Shown here one piece after another: positions 25,373-34,933 of a DNA stretch of 64,000 nt. Position numbers and translations under genes: made by a program. The stretch's first letter is position 1. Every line of letters starts with the position of its first letter. The notes under the pieces are model-generated. The model was given only the letters and a program-made list of their open reading frames with translations. It had not been told where the DNA came from and made no database searches. The stretch is from Speluncibacter jeojiensis (GTDB lineage: Bacteria > Actinomycetota > Actinomycetes > Mycobacteriales > Mycobacteriaceae), in contig NZ_JAAIVF010000003.1 in NCBI RefSeq assembly GCF_029589495.1, positions 372,001 to 436,000 on the forward strand. The letters run 5' to 3'.

Positions 25373-27821
25373 AGGCGGACGCGCCGCCGTCGCCCGGCGG
25401 TGCCGACACCGTCAGGATCGCCCGCTCGACGTCGGCACGCGTGGCCGGGTCCGCGGGACGGCCGAGCTCGAGACAGAACGCGTCGACCACCGACGAGCCG
25501 AGCGTGGACACCTTCGCCCACCGCACGTCCGCACCGCAGGACTCGAGCGCGCCCGCGATCCGCGAGAGCAGCCCCCACGCGTCGAGCGCACGCACCTCGA
25601 CGATCACCTCGTCCGGCGCGCCGGTCTCGAACCACAGCACCCGCGCCCGGGCGGTGCGGGCGGCGAGGCTACCGCCGCCCCCGACCCGGGGCTGGTCGCG
25701 TTCCTTGCGCGCCAGCTCGGTGGGCAGGTCGAGACTGCCCGACAGTGCGCGGATCAGGTCCTGGCGCAGCAGCCCCCGGTCCGGTGGGGATCCGAACCGC
25801 GGCGAGACGACGAACTCGTTGATCACCGCGCCGCCGTGGCTGCGCAGCGAGGCCGAGTGCACCTGCAGCGCGTGCAGTGCGAGCACCCCGGCCGCCTTCG
25901 ACAGCAGGCCCGGCTGGTCGGGGGCGATCACCGTCACCACCCGGCTGTGCACGCCGTCGCCGGCGCCGAGCGTCACGTGCACCCCGCCGCTCGAGGCCAG
26001 TTCCAGATGCTGCGGGTCGACGGGGTCGGGGTGCGGCAGATCCTCGCCGCGCAGCACCAGACGACAGCGGCGCACCAGTTCGCCGATCAGCGCCGACTTC
26101 CACTCACCCCACACGCCCGGGCCGGTGGCCAGCGAGTCCGCCTCGGCCAGCGCCTGCAACAGTTCGAGCAGCTGCGCATCTGCACCGATCGCGTCGACGA
26201 CGCCCTGCACTACCGCGGGGTTGTCGAGGTTGCGGCGCGTCGCCGTCACCGGCAGCAGCAGGTGGTGGCGCACCACACCGCCGAGCAGGGTCACGTCCGC
26301 CGGCCACAGTCCGATCCGGGTGCCGATCGCGGCGGCCAGCTCCGCGCCGATGACGCTGTGGTCCACACCGCGGCCCTTGCCGATGTCGTGCAGCAGCGCG
26401 CCGAGCAGCAGCAGGTCCGGCCGGGCCACCCGGGTGGTCAGCGTCGCGGCGTGGGCGACGGTCTCGACCAGATGCCGATCGACGGTCCAGGTGTGCACCG
26501 CGTCGCGCGGCGGCAAGTCGCGGACCACGCCCCATTCGGGAAAGAGCCTGCCCCACAAGCCGGTACGGTCCAGCGCCTCGATCGCCGCGACCGCACCGCG
26601 TCCCGCGCCGAGCAGCACCAGCAGGTCGTCGAGCGCCTCGCGCGGCCACGGGCCGCGCAGCTCGGGGGCGCTGTCCGCGAGGCGGCTCAGCGTGGACGCC
26701 GACATCGGCAGACCGGTCTGCGCGGCGGCCGCGGCGACCCGCAGGATCAGTCCCGGGTCGCGGTCCGGCCGCGCGTCCCGGGCCAGCACGACCTCCCCCG
26801 CGTGCTCGACGACCCCTTCGTCGAGCGGCCTGCGGACCGGCAGGGTGCGCAACCGGCCCAGTCCCGAGCGCGGCAGCGAGTTCGACGCGGTGCGCAGGCC
26901 CACGTCGACCGCATAGGCGACGGTGCGGCCGCAGTCGCTGAGCAGGCGCGCCAGTTCGAACCGGTCGCCGATCCGCAGTGCGGCCGCGATCTCGTCCGCG
27001 TCCTGCGCGAGCACCTGCTCGCGGGCCCGCCCCGCCACCCGGTGCAGTTCGGTGCGCACGTCCAGCAGCCGGGTGTGGGCCAGTTCGAGTCCGGCGCCGG
27101 GCGAATCCGGCCGCATGTCGGGCACCGCGTCGGTGACGTGGGCGATGGCCAGCGCGTGCAGCAGCTGAACGTCGCGCAGCCCGCCCCGGCCGTGCTTGAG
27201 GTCCGGTTCGGCGCGGTTGGCGAGCTCACCGGCGCGGTCCCAGCGCCCCTTCGCCTGCTCTACCAGCCCGTCGAAGCGGGACCGGATGCCCTCGCGCCAC
27301 TGGCGCCGCACCCCGCGGACCAGCCGGGCGCCGAGCTCCTCGTTGCCGGCGATGTGCCGGGCGTCGAGCAGGCCGAGCGCCGCGGTCAGGTCCCCGGCGG
27401 CCACCTCGAGCGCCTGGTCCACCGTGCGCACCGAATGGTCGAGCTTGATGTGTGCGTCCCACAGCGGATACCAGAGCCCGTCGGCGACCTCCGCCAGCGC
27501 GGGGCCGGCCACCCGGTCGTGCACGAGGATCAGGTCCAGGTCGGAGTACGGCATCATCTCACGCCGACCCAGACCGCCGACCGCGACGATCGCGAACGCA
27601 CTGCCGGCGGTGACACCGACCTCGGAGGCCTTCGCGGTCAGCCAGAACTCGAACAGGTCGGTCAGCGCCTCGCGCAGCGCGGGCGCGTCGAGCCGACGGC
27701 CCTCGCCGGTGTCGGCGACCAGACGGTCGCGCGCCCGCACGAGGTCCCCCGCACTGCCCGGCGACGACCGTCTGCGACCGGACGACCGGCCGGTGGAACC
27801 GGGGACCTGCTCAGGGCACAT
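25371..27821 (-). CDS. glnD: Bifunctional PII uridylyl/adenylyltransferase GlnD
   Basis: GlnD senses glutamine and modifies the PII protein; in actinobacteria it adenylylates GlnK on Tyr51. The 816-residue protein has the nucleotidyltransferase motif VGGLGRREMMPYSDLDL (about residues 80-97) and the HD hydrolase domain (GALLHDIGKGRGVDHS). Two C-terminal ACT domains follow (VVTVIAPDQPGLLSKAAGVL and IVEVRALDAWGLLSRI in sequence). An in-frame GTG lies six bases further upstream, but GGAG is better spaced for the ATG at 27821. It follows an amt gene by 39 bp. Confidence 0.96.
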   Translation of the reverse strand: MCPEQVPGSTGRSSGRRRSSPGSAGDLVRARDRLVADTGEGRRLDAPALREALTDLFEFWLTAKASEVGVTAGSAFAIVAVGGLGRREMMPYSDLDLILVHDRVAGPALAEVADGLWYPLWDAHIKLDHSVRTVDQALEVAAGDLTAALGLLDARHIAGNEELGARLVRGVRRQWREGIRSRFDGLVEQAKGRWDRAGELANRAEPDLKHGRGGLRDVQLLHALAIAHVTDAVPDMRPDSPGAGLELAHTRLLDVRTELHRVAGRAREQVLAQDADEIAAALRIGDRFELARLLSDCGRTVAYAVDVGLRTASNSLPRSGLGRLRTLPVRRPLDEGVVEHAGEVVLARDARPDRDPGLILRVAAAAAQTGLPMSASTLSRLADSAPELRGPWPREALDDLLVLLGAGRGAVAAIEALDRTGLWGRLFPEWGVVRDLPPRDAVHTWTVDRHLVETVAHAATLTTRVARPDLLLLGALLHDIGKGRGVDHSVIGAELAAAIGTRIGLWPADVTLLGGVVRHHLLLPVTATRRNLDNPAVVQGVVDAIGADAQLLELLQALAEADSLATGPGVWGEWKSALIGELVRRCRLVLRGEDLPHPDPVDPQHLELASSGGVHVTLGAGDGVHSRVVTVIAPDQPGLLSKAAGVLALHALQVHSASLRSHGGAVINEFVVSPRFGSPPDRGLLRQDLIRALSGSLDLPTELARKERDQPRVGGGGSLAARTARARVLWFETGAPDEVIVEVRALDAWGLLSRIAGALESCGADVRWAKVSTLGSSVVDAFCLELGRPADPATRADVERAILTVSAPPGDGGASA

Positions 27822-27860
27822 GGACACTCCGTTCAGGCAGACAGGGGTTCAGGGGACGGT

Positions 27861-29261
27861 TCAGGAAACATGGACACTGCGGCCGTCGGGCTCGTCGCCG
27901 CGGCTCATGCTCAGCGACCGGCTGGTCACCGACCCGCCGCCGAGCCCGCCGAAGTCGTAGGCGCTCTCGGCGTGCTGCATCTCGTCGAGGCCGACGACCT
28001 CGTGCTCGCGGCTCGCGCGCAGCCCCATGGTGAACTTGATCGCGTAGGCGATGATCGCGGTGACCACCAGCGAGTACAGCAGCACCGCACCCGCCCCGAC
28101 GGCCTGGCGCCAGAGCTGGTCGAAGCCGCCGCCGTAGAACAGCCCGGCCACCCCGGCGGGGCTCTCCGGCGCGGCGACCAGCCCGATCAGCAGCGTGCCG
28201 ACGATGCCGCCGACCAGGTGCACGCCGACCACGTCGAGCGAGTCGTCGTAGCCGAAGCGGTACTTGAGGCTGATCGCCAGCGCGCAGATCGCACCTGCGG
28301 CCACACCGATCACGGTGGCGCCGAGGACGTTGACCGCCGAGCAGGACGGGGTGATGGCGACCAGGCCGGCGACCGCGCCGGACGCGGCACCGAGGCTGGT
28401 CGCGTGGCCGTCGCGGAAGCGTTCGACGATCAGCCAGGCGATCATCGCTGCACAGGCGGCGACGGTGGTGGTGACCATCGTGGTGCCGGCGGCGCCGTCG
28501 GCGCGAAACGCGGACCCGGCGTTGAAGCCGTACCAGCCGAACCACAGCAGGCCCGCGCCGATCATCACCAACGGCATGTTGTGCGGGCGCATCGATTCTC
28601 GGCGCCAGCCGCGCCGCTTGCCCAGCACCAGCGCCAGCACCAGCGCCGCGATACCCGAGTTGATCTCGACCGCGGTGCCGCCGGCGAAGTCGATCGTGTG
28701 CAGCTTGTTCGCGATCCACCCGCCGCTGACCGCGTTGAGGCCGTCGATCGAGAACACCCAGTGCGCGACCGGGAAGTACACCAGCGTGGCCCACAGGCCG
28801 GCGAAGACCATCCACGGACCGAACCGCATCCGGTCGGCGACCGCACCCGAGACCAGCGCGACCGTGATGACCGCGAACATCATCTCGAAGATCACGAACA
28901 CGGTCGCCGGCACGGTGCCGACGAGCGGGACCTGGGCGGCGGCGCCGACGGCCACCCCGGCCGGTCCGGAGCCGTTGGGGCTCATCAGCCCGTGCAGGCC
29001 GAAGAACTGGAACGGGTCACCGATGAGGTTGGCCTTGTCCTCACCGAAGACCATCGAGTAGCCGAACAGCACCCACAGCAGCCCGACAACACCGAGCGCG
29101 CCGAAGCTCATCATGATCATGTTGAGCACGGACTTGGCGCGGACCATGCCGCCGTAGAAGAACGCCAGTCCCGGCGTCATCAGCAACACCATCGCGGCGC
29201 TGACCAGCAGCCAGGCCGTGTCGCCCGCATTGGGCACGCCCATGGTCGGAAAATGCTGCAC
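27861..29261 (-). CDS. amt: Ammonium transporter, copy with Glu in the first twin-His position
   Basis: A 466-residue Amt/Mep/Rh channel with 11 expected helices. Motifs: [57 protein letters not shown] and the C-terminal tail [20 protein letters not shown] that meets GlnK. In E. coli AmtB the pore carries two histidines; the first corresponds here to Glu199 (codon GAG, 28665-28667), while the second is kept in GVHLVGG. The neighbouring paralogue has His. The start is GTG with AGGAGGAT upstream. A GlnR-like box and a hairpin lie 130-190 bases upstream. Order in transcription is amt (31.2 kb), glnK, this amt, glnD. Confidence 0.95.
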   Translation of the reverse strand: MQHFPTMGVPNAGDTAWLLVSAAMVLLMTPGLAFFYGGMVRAKSVLNMIMMSFGALGVVGLLWVLFGYSMVFGEDKANLIGDPFQFFGLHGLMSPNGSGPAGVAVGAAAQVPLVGTVPATVFVIFEMMFAVITVALVSGAVADRMRFGPWMVFAGLWATLVYFPVAHWVFSIDGLNAVSGGWIANKLHTIDFAGGTAVEINSGIAALVLALVLGKRRGWRRESMRPHNMPLVMIGAGLLWFGWYGFNAGSAFRADGAAGTTMVTTTVAACAAMIAWLIVERFRDGHATSLGAASGAVAGLVAITPSCSAVNVLGATVIGVAAGAICALAISLKYRFGYDDSLDVVGVHLVGGIVGTLLIGLVAAPESPAGVAGLFYGGGFDQLWRQAVGAGAVLLYSLVVTAIIAYAIKFTMGLRASREHEVVGLDEMQHAESAYDFGGLGGGSVTSRSLSMSRGDEPDGRSVHVS

Positions 29262-29391
29262 GGGGATCCTCCTGCCGGGCCCGGTGACCGCGCCGATCAT
29301 GGACCCTTGTCGTTGACAAGAAGATTTCTCGCCTCGTGTTTCACACAGTGCGCGGACCCATTGCGGGCAGGTGAACGAGACGGGCACCTGT

Positions 29392-29418
29392 GTTACCGCG
29401 AGGTTTCCGGGGCCTCAC
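29392..29418 (-). promoter_or_regulatory. GlnR-like box upstream of the second amt gene
   Basis: On the minus strand GTGAG-N6-GAAAC-N6-GTAAC, an 11-bp periodicity matching the actinobacterial GlnR pattern (GTnAC and GaAAC elements spaced six bases apart). It ends about 131 bases before the amt start. The same three-part array stands before the other amt gene. Confidence 0.55.
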
Positions 29419-29449
29419 CGCGGGGGCGACGCGGCCCCGGAAACCTCGC
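29398..29449 (-). terminator. 17-bp perfect hairpin between glnK and amt
   Basis: GCGAGGTTTCCGGGGCC (29398-29414) and GGCCCCGGAAACCTCGC (29433-29449) are exact complements around an 18-base loop. It lies 34 bases after the glnK stop. It could terminate the amt-glnK message or act as an attenuator or processing site before the second amt. No T-run follows. One arm overlaps the GlnR-like box. Confidence 0.5.
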
Positions 29450-29482
29450 CGGCGCTGCTGCGAGGGAAACGAGAGGGAGGGC

Positions 29483-31233
<1,751 letters not shown>

Positions 31234-31351
31234 GTCGGTTCCTCCTCCTGTGGTCTTGGTCAACTCGTGTGACCGAAGGGAAGTCTGCGGATCCGGTGTT
31301 TCACCGAGCGGCGCGCTGCGTTTCCACCGGGTGAACGTGGCGGCTACGGAT

Positions 31352-31378
31352 GTTGCGGCCGGGTTTCCGGGTGCTCAC
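31352..31378 (-). promoter_or_regulatory. GlnR-like box upstream of the first amt gene
   Basis: On the minus strand GTGAG-N6-GAAAC-N6-GCAAC, the same array and phase as at 29392-29418. It ends 119 bases before the amt GTG and also lies upstream of the divergent hydrolase gene. Confidence 0.55.
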
Positions 31379-31437
31379 CGCGGCCGTGCGCGATGGTCCG
31401 GCACACCGCGAATTGGAACGTGTTCTACTGTTGCGCC

Positions 31438-32289
31438 ATGGACGTGACCTACGAGGGAACCAAGAGAGAAATCGCCACAGACAAGGGCGTACTGCGGTAC
31501 CACGAGGCGGGCGACGGACCGCCGCTGCTGCTGCTGCACGGCTCCGGGATCGGCGTGAGCGGATGGCGGAACTTCCGGGGCAACCTGGGCGTGTTCGCCG
31601 AGCATTTCCACTGCTATGTCCTCGAGTTCCCCGGATTCGGCATCAGCGACCCGGTCGAGGGCCACCCGGTGATGACGGCGGGCTCCGCGGTCACCCGGTT
31701 CATGGACGCGCTCGGCATCGAGTCGGCGCCGATGATCGGCAACTCGATGGGCGGTGTGGTCGGCGCCAACCTGGCCATGCGCCACCCGGAGCGGGTGAGC
31801 AAGCTCATCACCATCGGCGGTGTCGGACCGAACATCTTCAGCCAGAACCCCAGCGAGGGCACCCGGCTGCTGCAGGCGTTCGCCGACGACCCCGGCCGCG
31901 ACAAGCTGGTCCGCTGGCTCGAGTCGATGGTCTACGACCGCGCCACACTCACCGACGAGCTGATCGACCAGCGCTGGGAGATGGCCAAGGATCCGGCCTC
32001 GCACAAGACGCTGGCCGCAATGTACGGCTCGAAGGCGTTCGAGGCCGGCCAGAAGGCGATGGCCAAGTCCGGCATGCCGCCGTACTGGGCGATGATGGGC
32101 AACATCAAGTGCCCGACGATGCTCGCCTGGGGCCGCGACGACCGCCAGTGCCCGCCGGACATGGCGATGATCCCGATGCGCCTGATCCCGAACGCGGAGC
32201 TGCACATCTTCCCCAACTGCGGCCACTGGGTGATGATCGAGGCCAAGGAGGCCTTCGAGCGGATCGCGCTCGAGTTCCTGCAGCGCTGA
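31438..32289 (+). CDS. Alpha/beta hydrolase, meta-cleavage-product hydrolase type
   Basis: A 283-residue alpha/beta hydrolase. The nucleophile is Ser103 in MIGNSMGG, the acid is in WGRDDRQCP near residue 234, and the base is His263 in NCGHWVMIE. The oxyanion segment is LLLHGSGIGVSGWRNF. This arrangement, with GRDDR and CGHWVMIE, is typical of C-C bond hydrolases (BphD, HsaD, MhpC) acting on ring-cleavage products. No dioxygenase gene is in the window, so the substrate is unknown. The ATG at 31438 has only a weak ribosome site; the frame is open slightly further upstream. It is divergent from amt and convergent with a WYL regulator. Confidence 0.87.
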   Translation: MDVTYEGTKREIATDKGVLRYHEAGDGPPLLLLHGSGIGVSGWRNFRGNLGVFAEHFHCYVLEFPGFGISDPVEGHPVMTAGSAVTRFMDALGIESAPMIGNSMGGVVGANLAMRHPERVSKLITIGGVGPNIFSQNPSEGTRLLQAFADDPGRDKLVRWLESMVYDRATLTDELIDQRWEMAKDPASHKTLAAMYGSKAFEAGQKAMAKSGMPPYWAMMGNIKCPTMLAWGRDDRQCPPDMAMIPMRLIPNAELHIFPNCGHWVMIEAKEAFERIALEFLQR

Positions 32290-32323
32290 CCCGCCCCGGT
32301 GTAGGTGGCCGAGTGGCGACCGG

Positions 32324-33319
32324 TCAGGCGCCGAGTTCCCGCCGCTGCTGCGGCGGGGGCCCGGCCGCCTCGGCCAGGGCGCCCGCCAGCGCCCGCACCA
32401 GCGACCGCAACTCCTCCGGACGTTCGATGACCAGCGGCAGGCCCACGGCGGCGAGCGCCCGGGGCACCCAGTCCAGGCGCTCGGCCTGCATCGCGACGCG
32501 GACCCAGCCCGGATGCTCGGCGAGGTCGTCGACGACCGCGATCCCCGCCGGGAAGCGCGAGCGCACGAGATCGGGCGCGCCCTGTATCCGCACCGAGACC
32601 TGATGCCGGTGCGGCGCCCGCGCGATGCCCGAGAGCACCGTCTGTGCAGGGTCGAAGCCGTCCGGCACATCGAAGTCGCCGTCGAGCATCTCCGAACCGG
32701 AGATGCGGTCGAGGCGGAACGTGCGGATCGAACCGCTGGCCGAGTCCGCTCCGGTGACGTACCAGCGCCCCGAATGCGCGACTATCCCATACGGGTGGAC
32801 GACGCGTTCGGTGGTGCGCCCCTGCACGTCCGTGTAACCGATCGCCACCGGCCGCCGCTCGCGGGCGGCCTCGGCCAGCCGCAGCAGCACCTCCGATTCC
32901 AGAGCCGGTACCGGCCGCGGCGGCGCGGTGAAGGTGATCGATCGCAACAGCGTGTCGAGCCGGGCACCGAGGCGCTCGGGCAGCACCCGGCGCAGCTTCG
33001 CCTCGGCACTCTCGGCCGCGACCGCGGAGGTCGCGACCAGCCCGGCCCGTCGACCGGCGACCAACCCGAGCAGCACGGCCAGTGCCTCGTCGTCGCCGAG
33101 CATCAGCGGGGGCATCCGATGCCCCGGGGCCAGCCGGTAGCCGCCGTACCGGCCGCGCAGCGAGTCGATCGGGATGTCCAGGTCGATCAGGTGCGCGACA
33201 TAGCGACGCACCGTCCGTTCGTCGACGCCGAGGCGCGCCGCCAGGTTGCCGACGGTGCGGGTGCCCCCGGCCTGCAGGATCTCGAGCAGCGCCAGCACCC
33301 GGGCGGTCGGTCGCGTCAC
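32324..33319 (-). CDS. YafY-type regulator with WYL domain
   Basis: A 331-residue regulator. The N-terminal winged helix-turn-helix is at residues 1-60 (RPTARVLALLEILQAGGTRT, then LGVDERTVRRYVAHL). The WYL domain covers about residues 130-210 (AIGYTDVQGRTTERVVHPYG, SGRWYVTGAD) and a WCX-like C-terminal domain follows. WYL proteins bind ligands or nucleic acid and often control an adjacent gene. The GTG start is 64 bp from the divergent glyoxalase-fold gene, a pairing common in actinobacteria. Confidence 0.9.
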   Translation of the reverse strand: MTRPTARVLALLEILQAGGTRTVGNLAARLGVDERTVRRYVAHLIDLDIPIDSLRGRYGGYRLAPGHRMPPLMLGDDEALAVLLGLVAGRRAGLVATSAVAAESAEAKLRRVLPERLGARLDTLLRSITFTAPPRPVPALESEVLLRLAEAARERRPVAIGYTDVQGRTTERVVHPYGIVAHSGRWYVTGADSASGSIRTFRLDRISGSEMLDGDFDVPDGFDPAQTVLSGIARAPHRHQVSVRIQGAPDLVRSRFPAGIAVVDDLAEHPGWVRVAMQAERLDWVPRALAAVGLPLVIERPEELRSLVRALAGALAEAAGPPPQQRRELGA

Positions 33320-33383
33320 AGCCCTTGATTCTGCCGCATATTCCGGGCGGATCCTGTCCGGTATTGCTCCTAGCGTGGCGGAC

Positions 33384-33839
33384 ATGACCACAGAAGCACG
33401 CACCTCCGAACCCACCCTCGGCCTCGTCTCGGTCCGGCTGATCACCGACGACGTCGCCCGGCTCGTCGAGTTCTACGGCCACGTCCTCGACGTGCCCGGC
33501 AGCTGGCTCACACCGGACTTCGCCGAACTGCGCACCTCGGCGGGCACCCTGGCGATCGGCAGCACCCGCACGGTCGAGCTGTTCGCCCCGGGCTCGGCGC
33601 GGCCGGCGGACAATCACACCGCGATCGTGGAGTTCCTCGTGTCGGACGTCGACGCCGAGTACGAGCGCATCGCGCAACACGCCGAGGGATCCGACAGGGC
33701 CCACCCGATCGACTTCGTGACCACGCCCACCACGATGCCGTGGGGCAACCGGTCGCTGCTGCTGCGCGACCCGGACGGCACTCTCGTGAACCTGTTCACG
33801 CCGGTGGCGCCCGAGGCCCGGGAGACCTACCGGCGCTGA
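33384..33839 (+). CDS. Glyoxalase/VOC-superfamily protein
   Basis: A 151-residue protein of the vicinal-oxygen-chelate fold. Two beta-alpha-beta-beta-beta modules can be traced (LVSVRLITDDVARLVEFYGHVL and AIVEFLVSDVDAEYERIA), with the C-terminal LLLRDPDGTLVNLFTPV signature of this superfamily. Members include glyoxalases, resistance proteins and dioxygenases; the reaction here is unknown. It is divergent from the WYL regulator, which probably controls it, and converges on the transglutaminase-like gene (16-bp gap). Confidence 0.88.
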   Translation: MTTEARTSEPTLGLVSVRLITDDVARLVEFYGHVLDVPGSWLTPDFAELRTSAGTLAIGSTRTVELFAPGSARPADNHTAIVEFLVSDVDAEYERIAQHAEGSDRAHPIDFVTTPTTMPWGNRSLLLRDPDGTLVNLFTPVAPEARETYRR

Positions 33840-33855
33840 TCGGGACTGTCTGGGG

Positions 33856-34458
33856 TTACGACAGCGCGGTCGGCAGGCCCGAGTCGTACAGCGCCAGTAC
33901 GTCGGTCGCGCCGCGCAGGGTGTCGACGACGCAACGTGCGGGCGCCGCGAAGAGCATCGGGTAGTCGACCTCGCCGAGCATCTCGTCGACCGGGAAGGCG
34001 AGCCGCTCGGCGCCGAGCGAGAACTGCGCGTCGATGTCGCCCGTGTTGCCGCGCGGATCCTGACGATGCCACGCCCCGTCGAGATGGACCGCCACCAGTC
34101 CGTGCAGGACGTGCCCGTCGCCGTGCGCCAGTCGCTGGTAGCACAGCGCGGTGGGGATGGCCTCGGCCCGCAGCAGCGCGGCCAGCAGGTGCGCCTTGGC
34201 GTAACACAGGCCCACCCGCTGGTCGAGCACCTCGCCGGCGGTCAGCGTCACGCGCGGGTCGCGCGGGTCGTAGGAGTGCGCGACCTCATCGCGCACCCAC
34301 TCGAACGCGGCCTGCGCGTAGGCGACATCGGTGTCCGCGCGCCCGCGCAGCCGGCCCGCCAGTGCCCGGACTGCCGGGTGGCCGGTCTCGATGATCCCGT
34401 CCGCACCCAGGTGATCTGCGGGGTCGGCCGTCTCGAACGGGGAAGGGATAGGGCTCAC
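33856..34458 (-). CDS. Transglutaminase-like cysteine-protease-fold protein
   Basis: A 200-residue protein with the transglutaminase-like core. The catalytic Cys is in QRVGLCYAKAHLLAALLR, the His in GDGHVLHGLVAVHLDG, and the Asp in WHRQDPRGN. There is no signal peptide, so it is probably cytoplasmic. Proteins of this short type are common and mostly uncharacterised; they may be proteases or amidases. The start is GTG with AGGGATAGGG nearby on the coding strand. It has no obvious operon partner. Confidence 0.85.
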   Translation of the reverse strand: MSPIPSPFETADPADHLGADGIIETGHPAVRALAGRLRGRADTDVAYAQAAFEWVRDEVAHSYDPRDPRVTLTAGEVLDQRVGLCYAKAHLLAALLRAEAIPTALCYQRLAHGDGHVLHGLVAVHLDGAWHRQDPRGNTGDIDAQFSLGAERLAFPVDEMLGEVDYPMLFAAPARCVVDTLRGATDVLALYDSGLPTALS

Positions 34459-34501
34459 ACGGGCACACTAGGACACCACCGAGATCAGCACCATCGAATA
34501 A

Positions 34502-34540
34502 GCGAGGGCCCGGCCACACAGTGTGTGACCGGGCCCTCGC
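34502..34540 (-). terminator. Strong terminator downstream of the 33-residue peptide gene
   Basis: GCGAGGGCCCGG (34502-34513) pairs perfectly with CCGGGCCCTCGC (34529-34540). The loop continues the stem with CACACA/TGTGTG. On the minus strand it begins 19 bases after the peptide stop and is followed by TTATT. This is the best Rho-independent candidate in the window. Confidence 0.75.
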
Positions 34541-34558
34541 CTTCCACGGGTGAGCCGT

Positions 34559-34660
34559 CTAGTTACCGCCCAGCTTCTGCGCCGATCCCGTGAAGAAATC
34601 CAGCGCGCCGAACAGATCGGAAACGGCGCTGGCGAAGTCGGAAATCTCGGATGACCCCAT
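34559..34660 (-). CDS. 33-residue amphipathic peptide gene
   Basis: A short frame with a full set of expression signals: promoter TTGCGG-N17-TAATGT, AGGAGT ten bases before the ATG, and a strong terminator right after the stop. The peptide starts MGSSEISDFASAVSDLFG and ends GSAQKLGGN. It is acidic-to-neutral, lacks Cys, and has a helical pattern of hydrophobic residues (F9, V13, L16, F17, L20, F22, F23). Length and composition recall the small channel-forming peptides PorA/PorH of Corynebacterium and small toxins or modulins, but I see no clear homology. It follows dadA by 273 bp and has its own promoter. Confidence 0.65.
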   Translation of the reverse strand: MGSSEISDFASAVSDLFGALDFFTGSAQKLGGN

Positions 34661-34716
34661 CTTTTACTGCACTCCTCATGATTGTTGCGATACCGCCCTT
34701 TTCGGGTGCGGCACCG

Positions 34717-34745
34717 ACATTAATTGACGACCACCGAAACCGCAA
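34717..34745 (-). promoter_or_regulatory. Promoter of the 33-residue peptide gene
   Basis: Minus-strand TTGCGG (34740-34745) and TAATGT (34717-34722) are 17 bases apart, a good sigma-70-type promoter. It predicts a leader of roughly 50 bases. Confidence 0.6.
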
Positions 34746-34746
34746 T

Positions 34747-34766
34747 ACACATTTCACACATTTCAC
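34747..34766. repeat. Tandem 9-bp repeat next to the -35 element
   Basis: ACACATTTC occurs twice head-to-tail (34747-34755 and 34756-34764) followed by AC. It abuts the -35 hexamer on its upstream side, and the palindrome CGAACGTTCG follows. This is a likely activator or repressor binding site. Confidence 0.45.
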
Positions 34767-34933
34767 GAACGTTCGAAATTGATCTACGCCACGACCGGGC
34801 AGCCATTACACACGACCATTTCCTGGAGGACATGCCACATTCACCCAGATCGTCTGAAATGACGAAACATCCCGGCAGTGAAATACAACGAACAGGATTC
34901 GCTCATGCGGACTCGATGGTCACGACAGAACTT

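Larger units (their letters stand above)
34661..34933. other. 273-bp AT-richer leader and control region of the small peptide gene
   Basis: No protein gene is supported. Apart from the promoter and direct repeat listed separately, it contains a 10-bp palindrome CGAACGTTCG at 34766-34775. Near 34697-34713 there is an imperfect stem (CCGC, CCC / GGG, CGG) in what would be the peptide mRNA leader. Confidence 0.45.

Noticed and set aside
25836-27960. Short repeats of TTCAGG and CATGGACAC between glnD and amt as a mobile-element scar
   Set aside because: They are brief, imperfect and unaccompanied by inverted repeats or transposase remnants.
34766-34775. CGAACGTTCG as a LexA (SOS) box
   Set aside because: The actinobacterial LexA site needs GAAC and GTTC separated by four bases; here there is no spacer.
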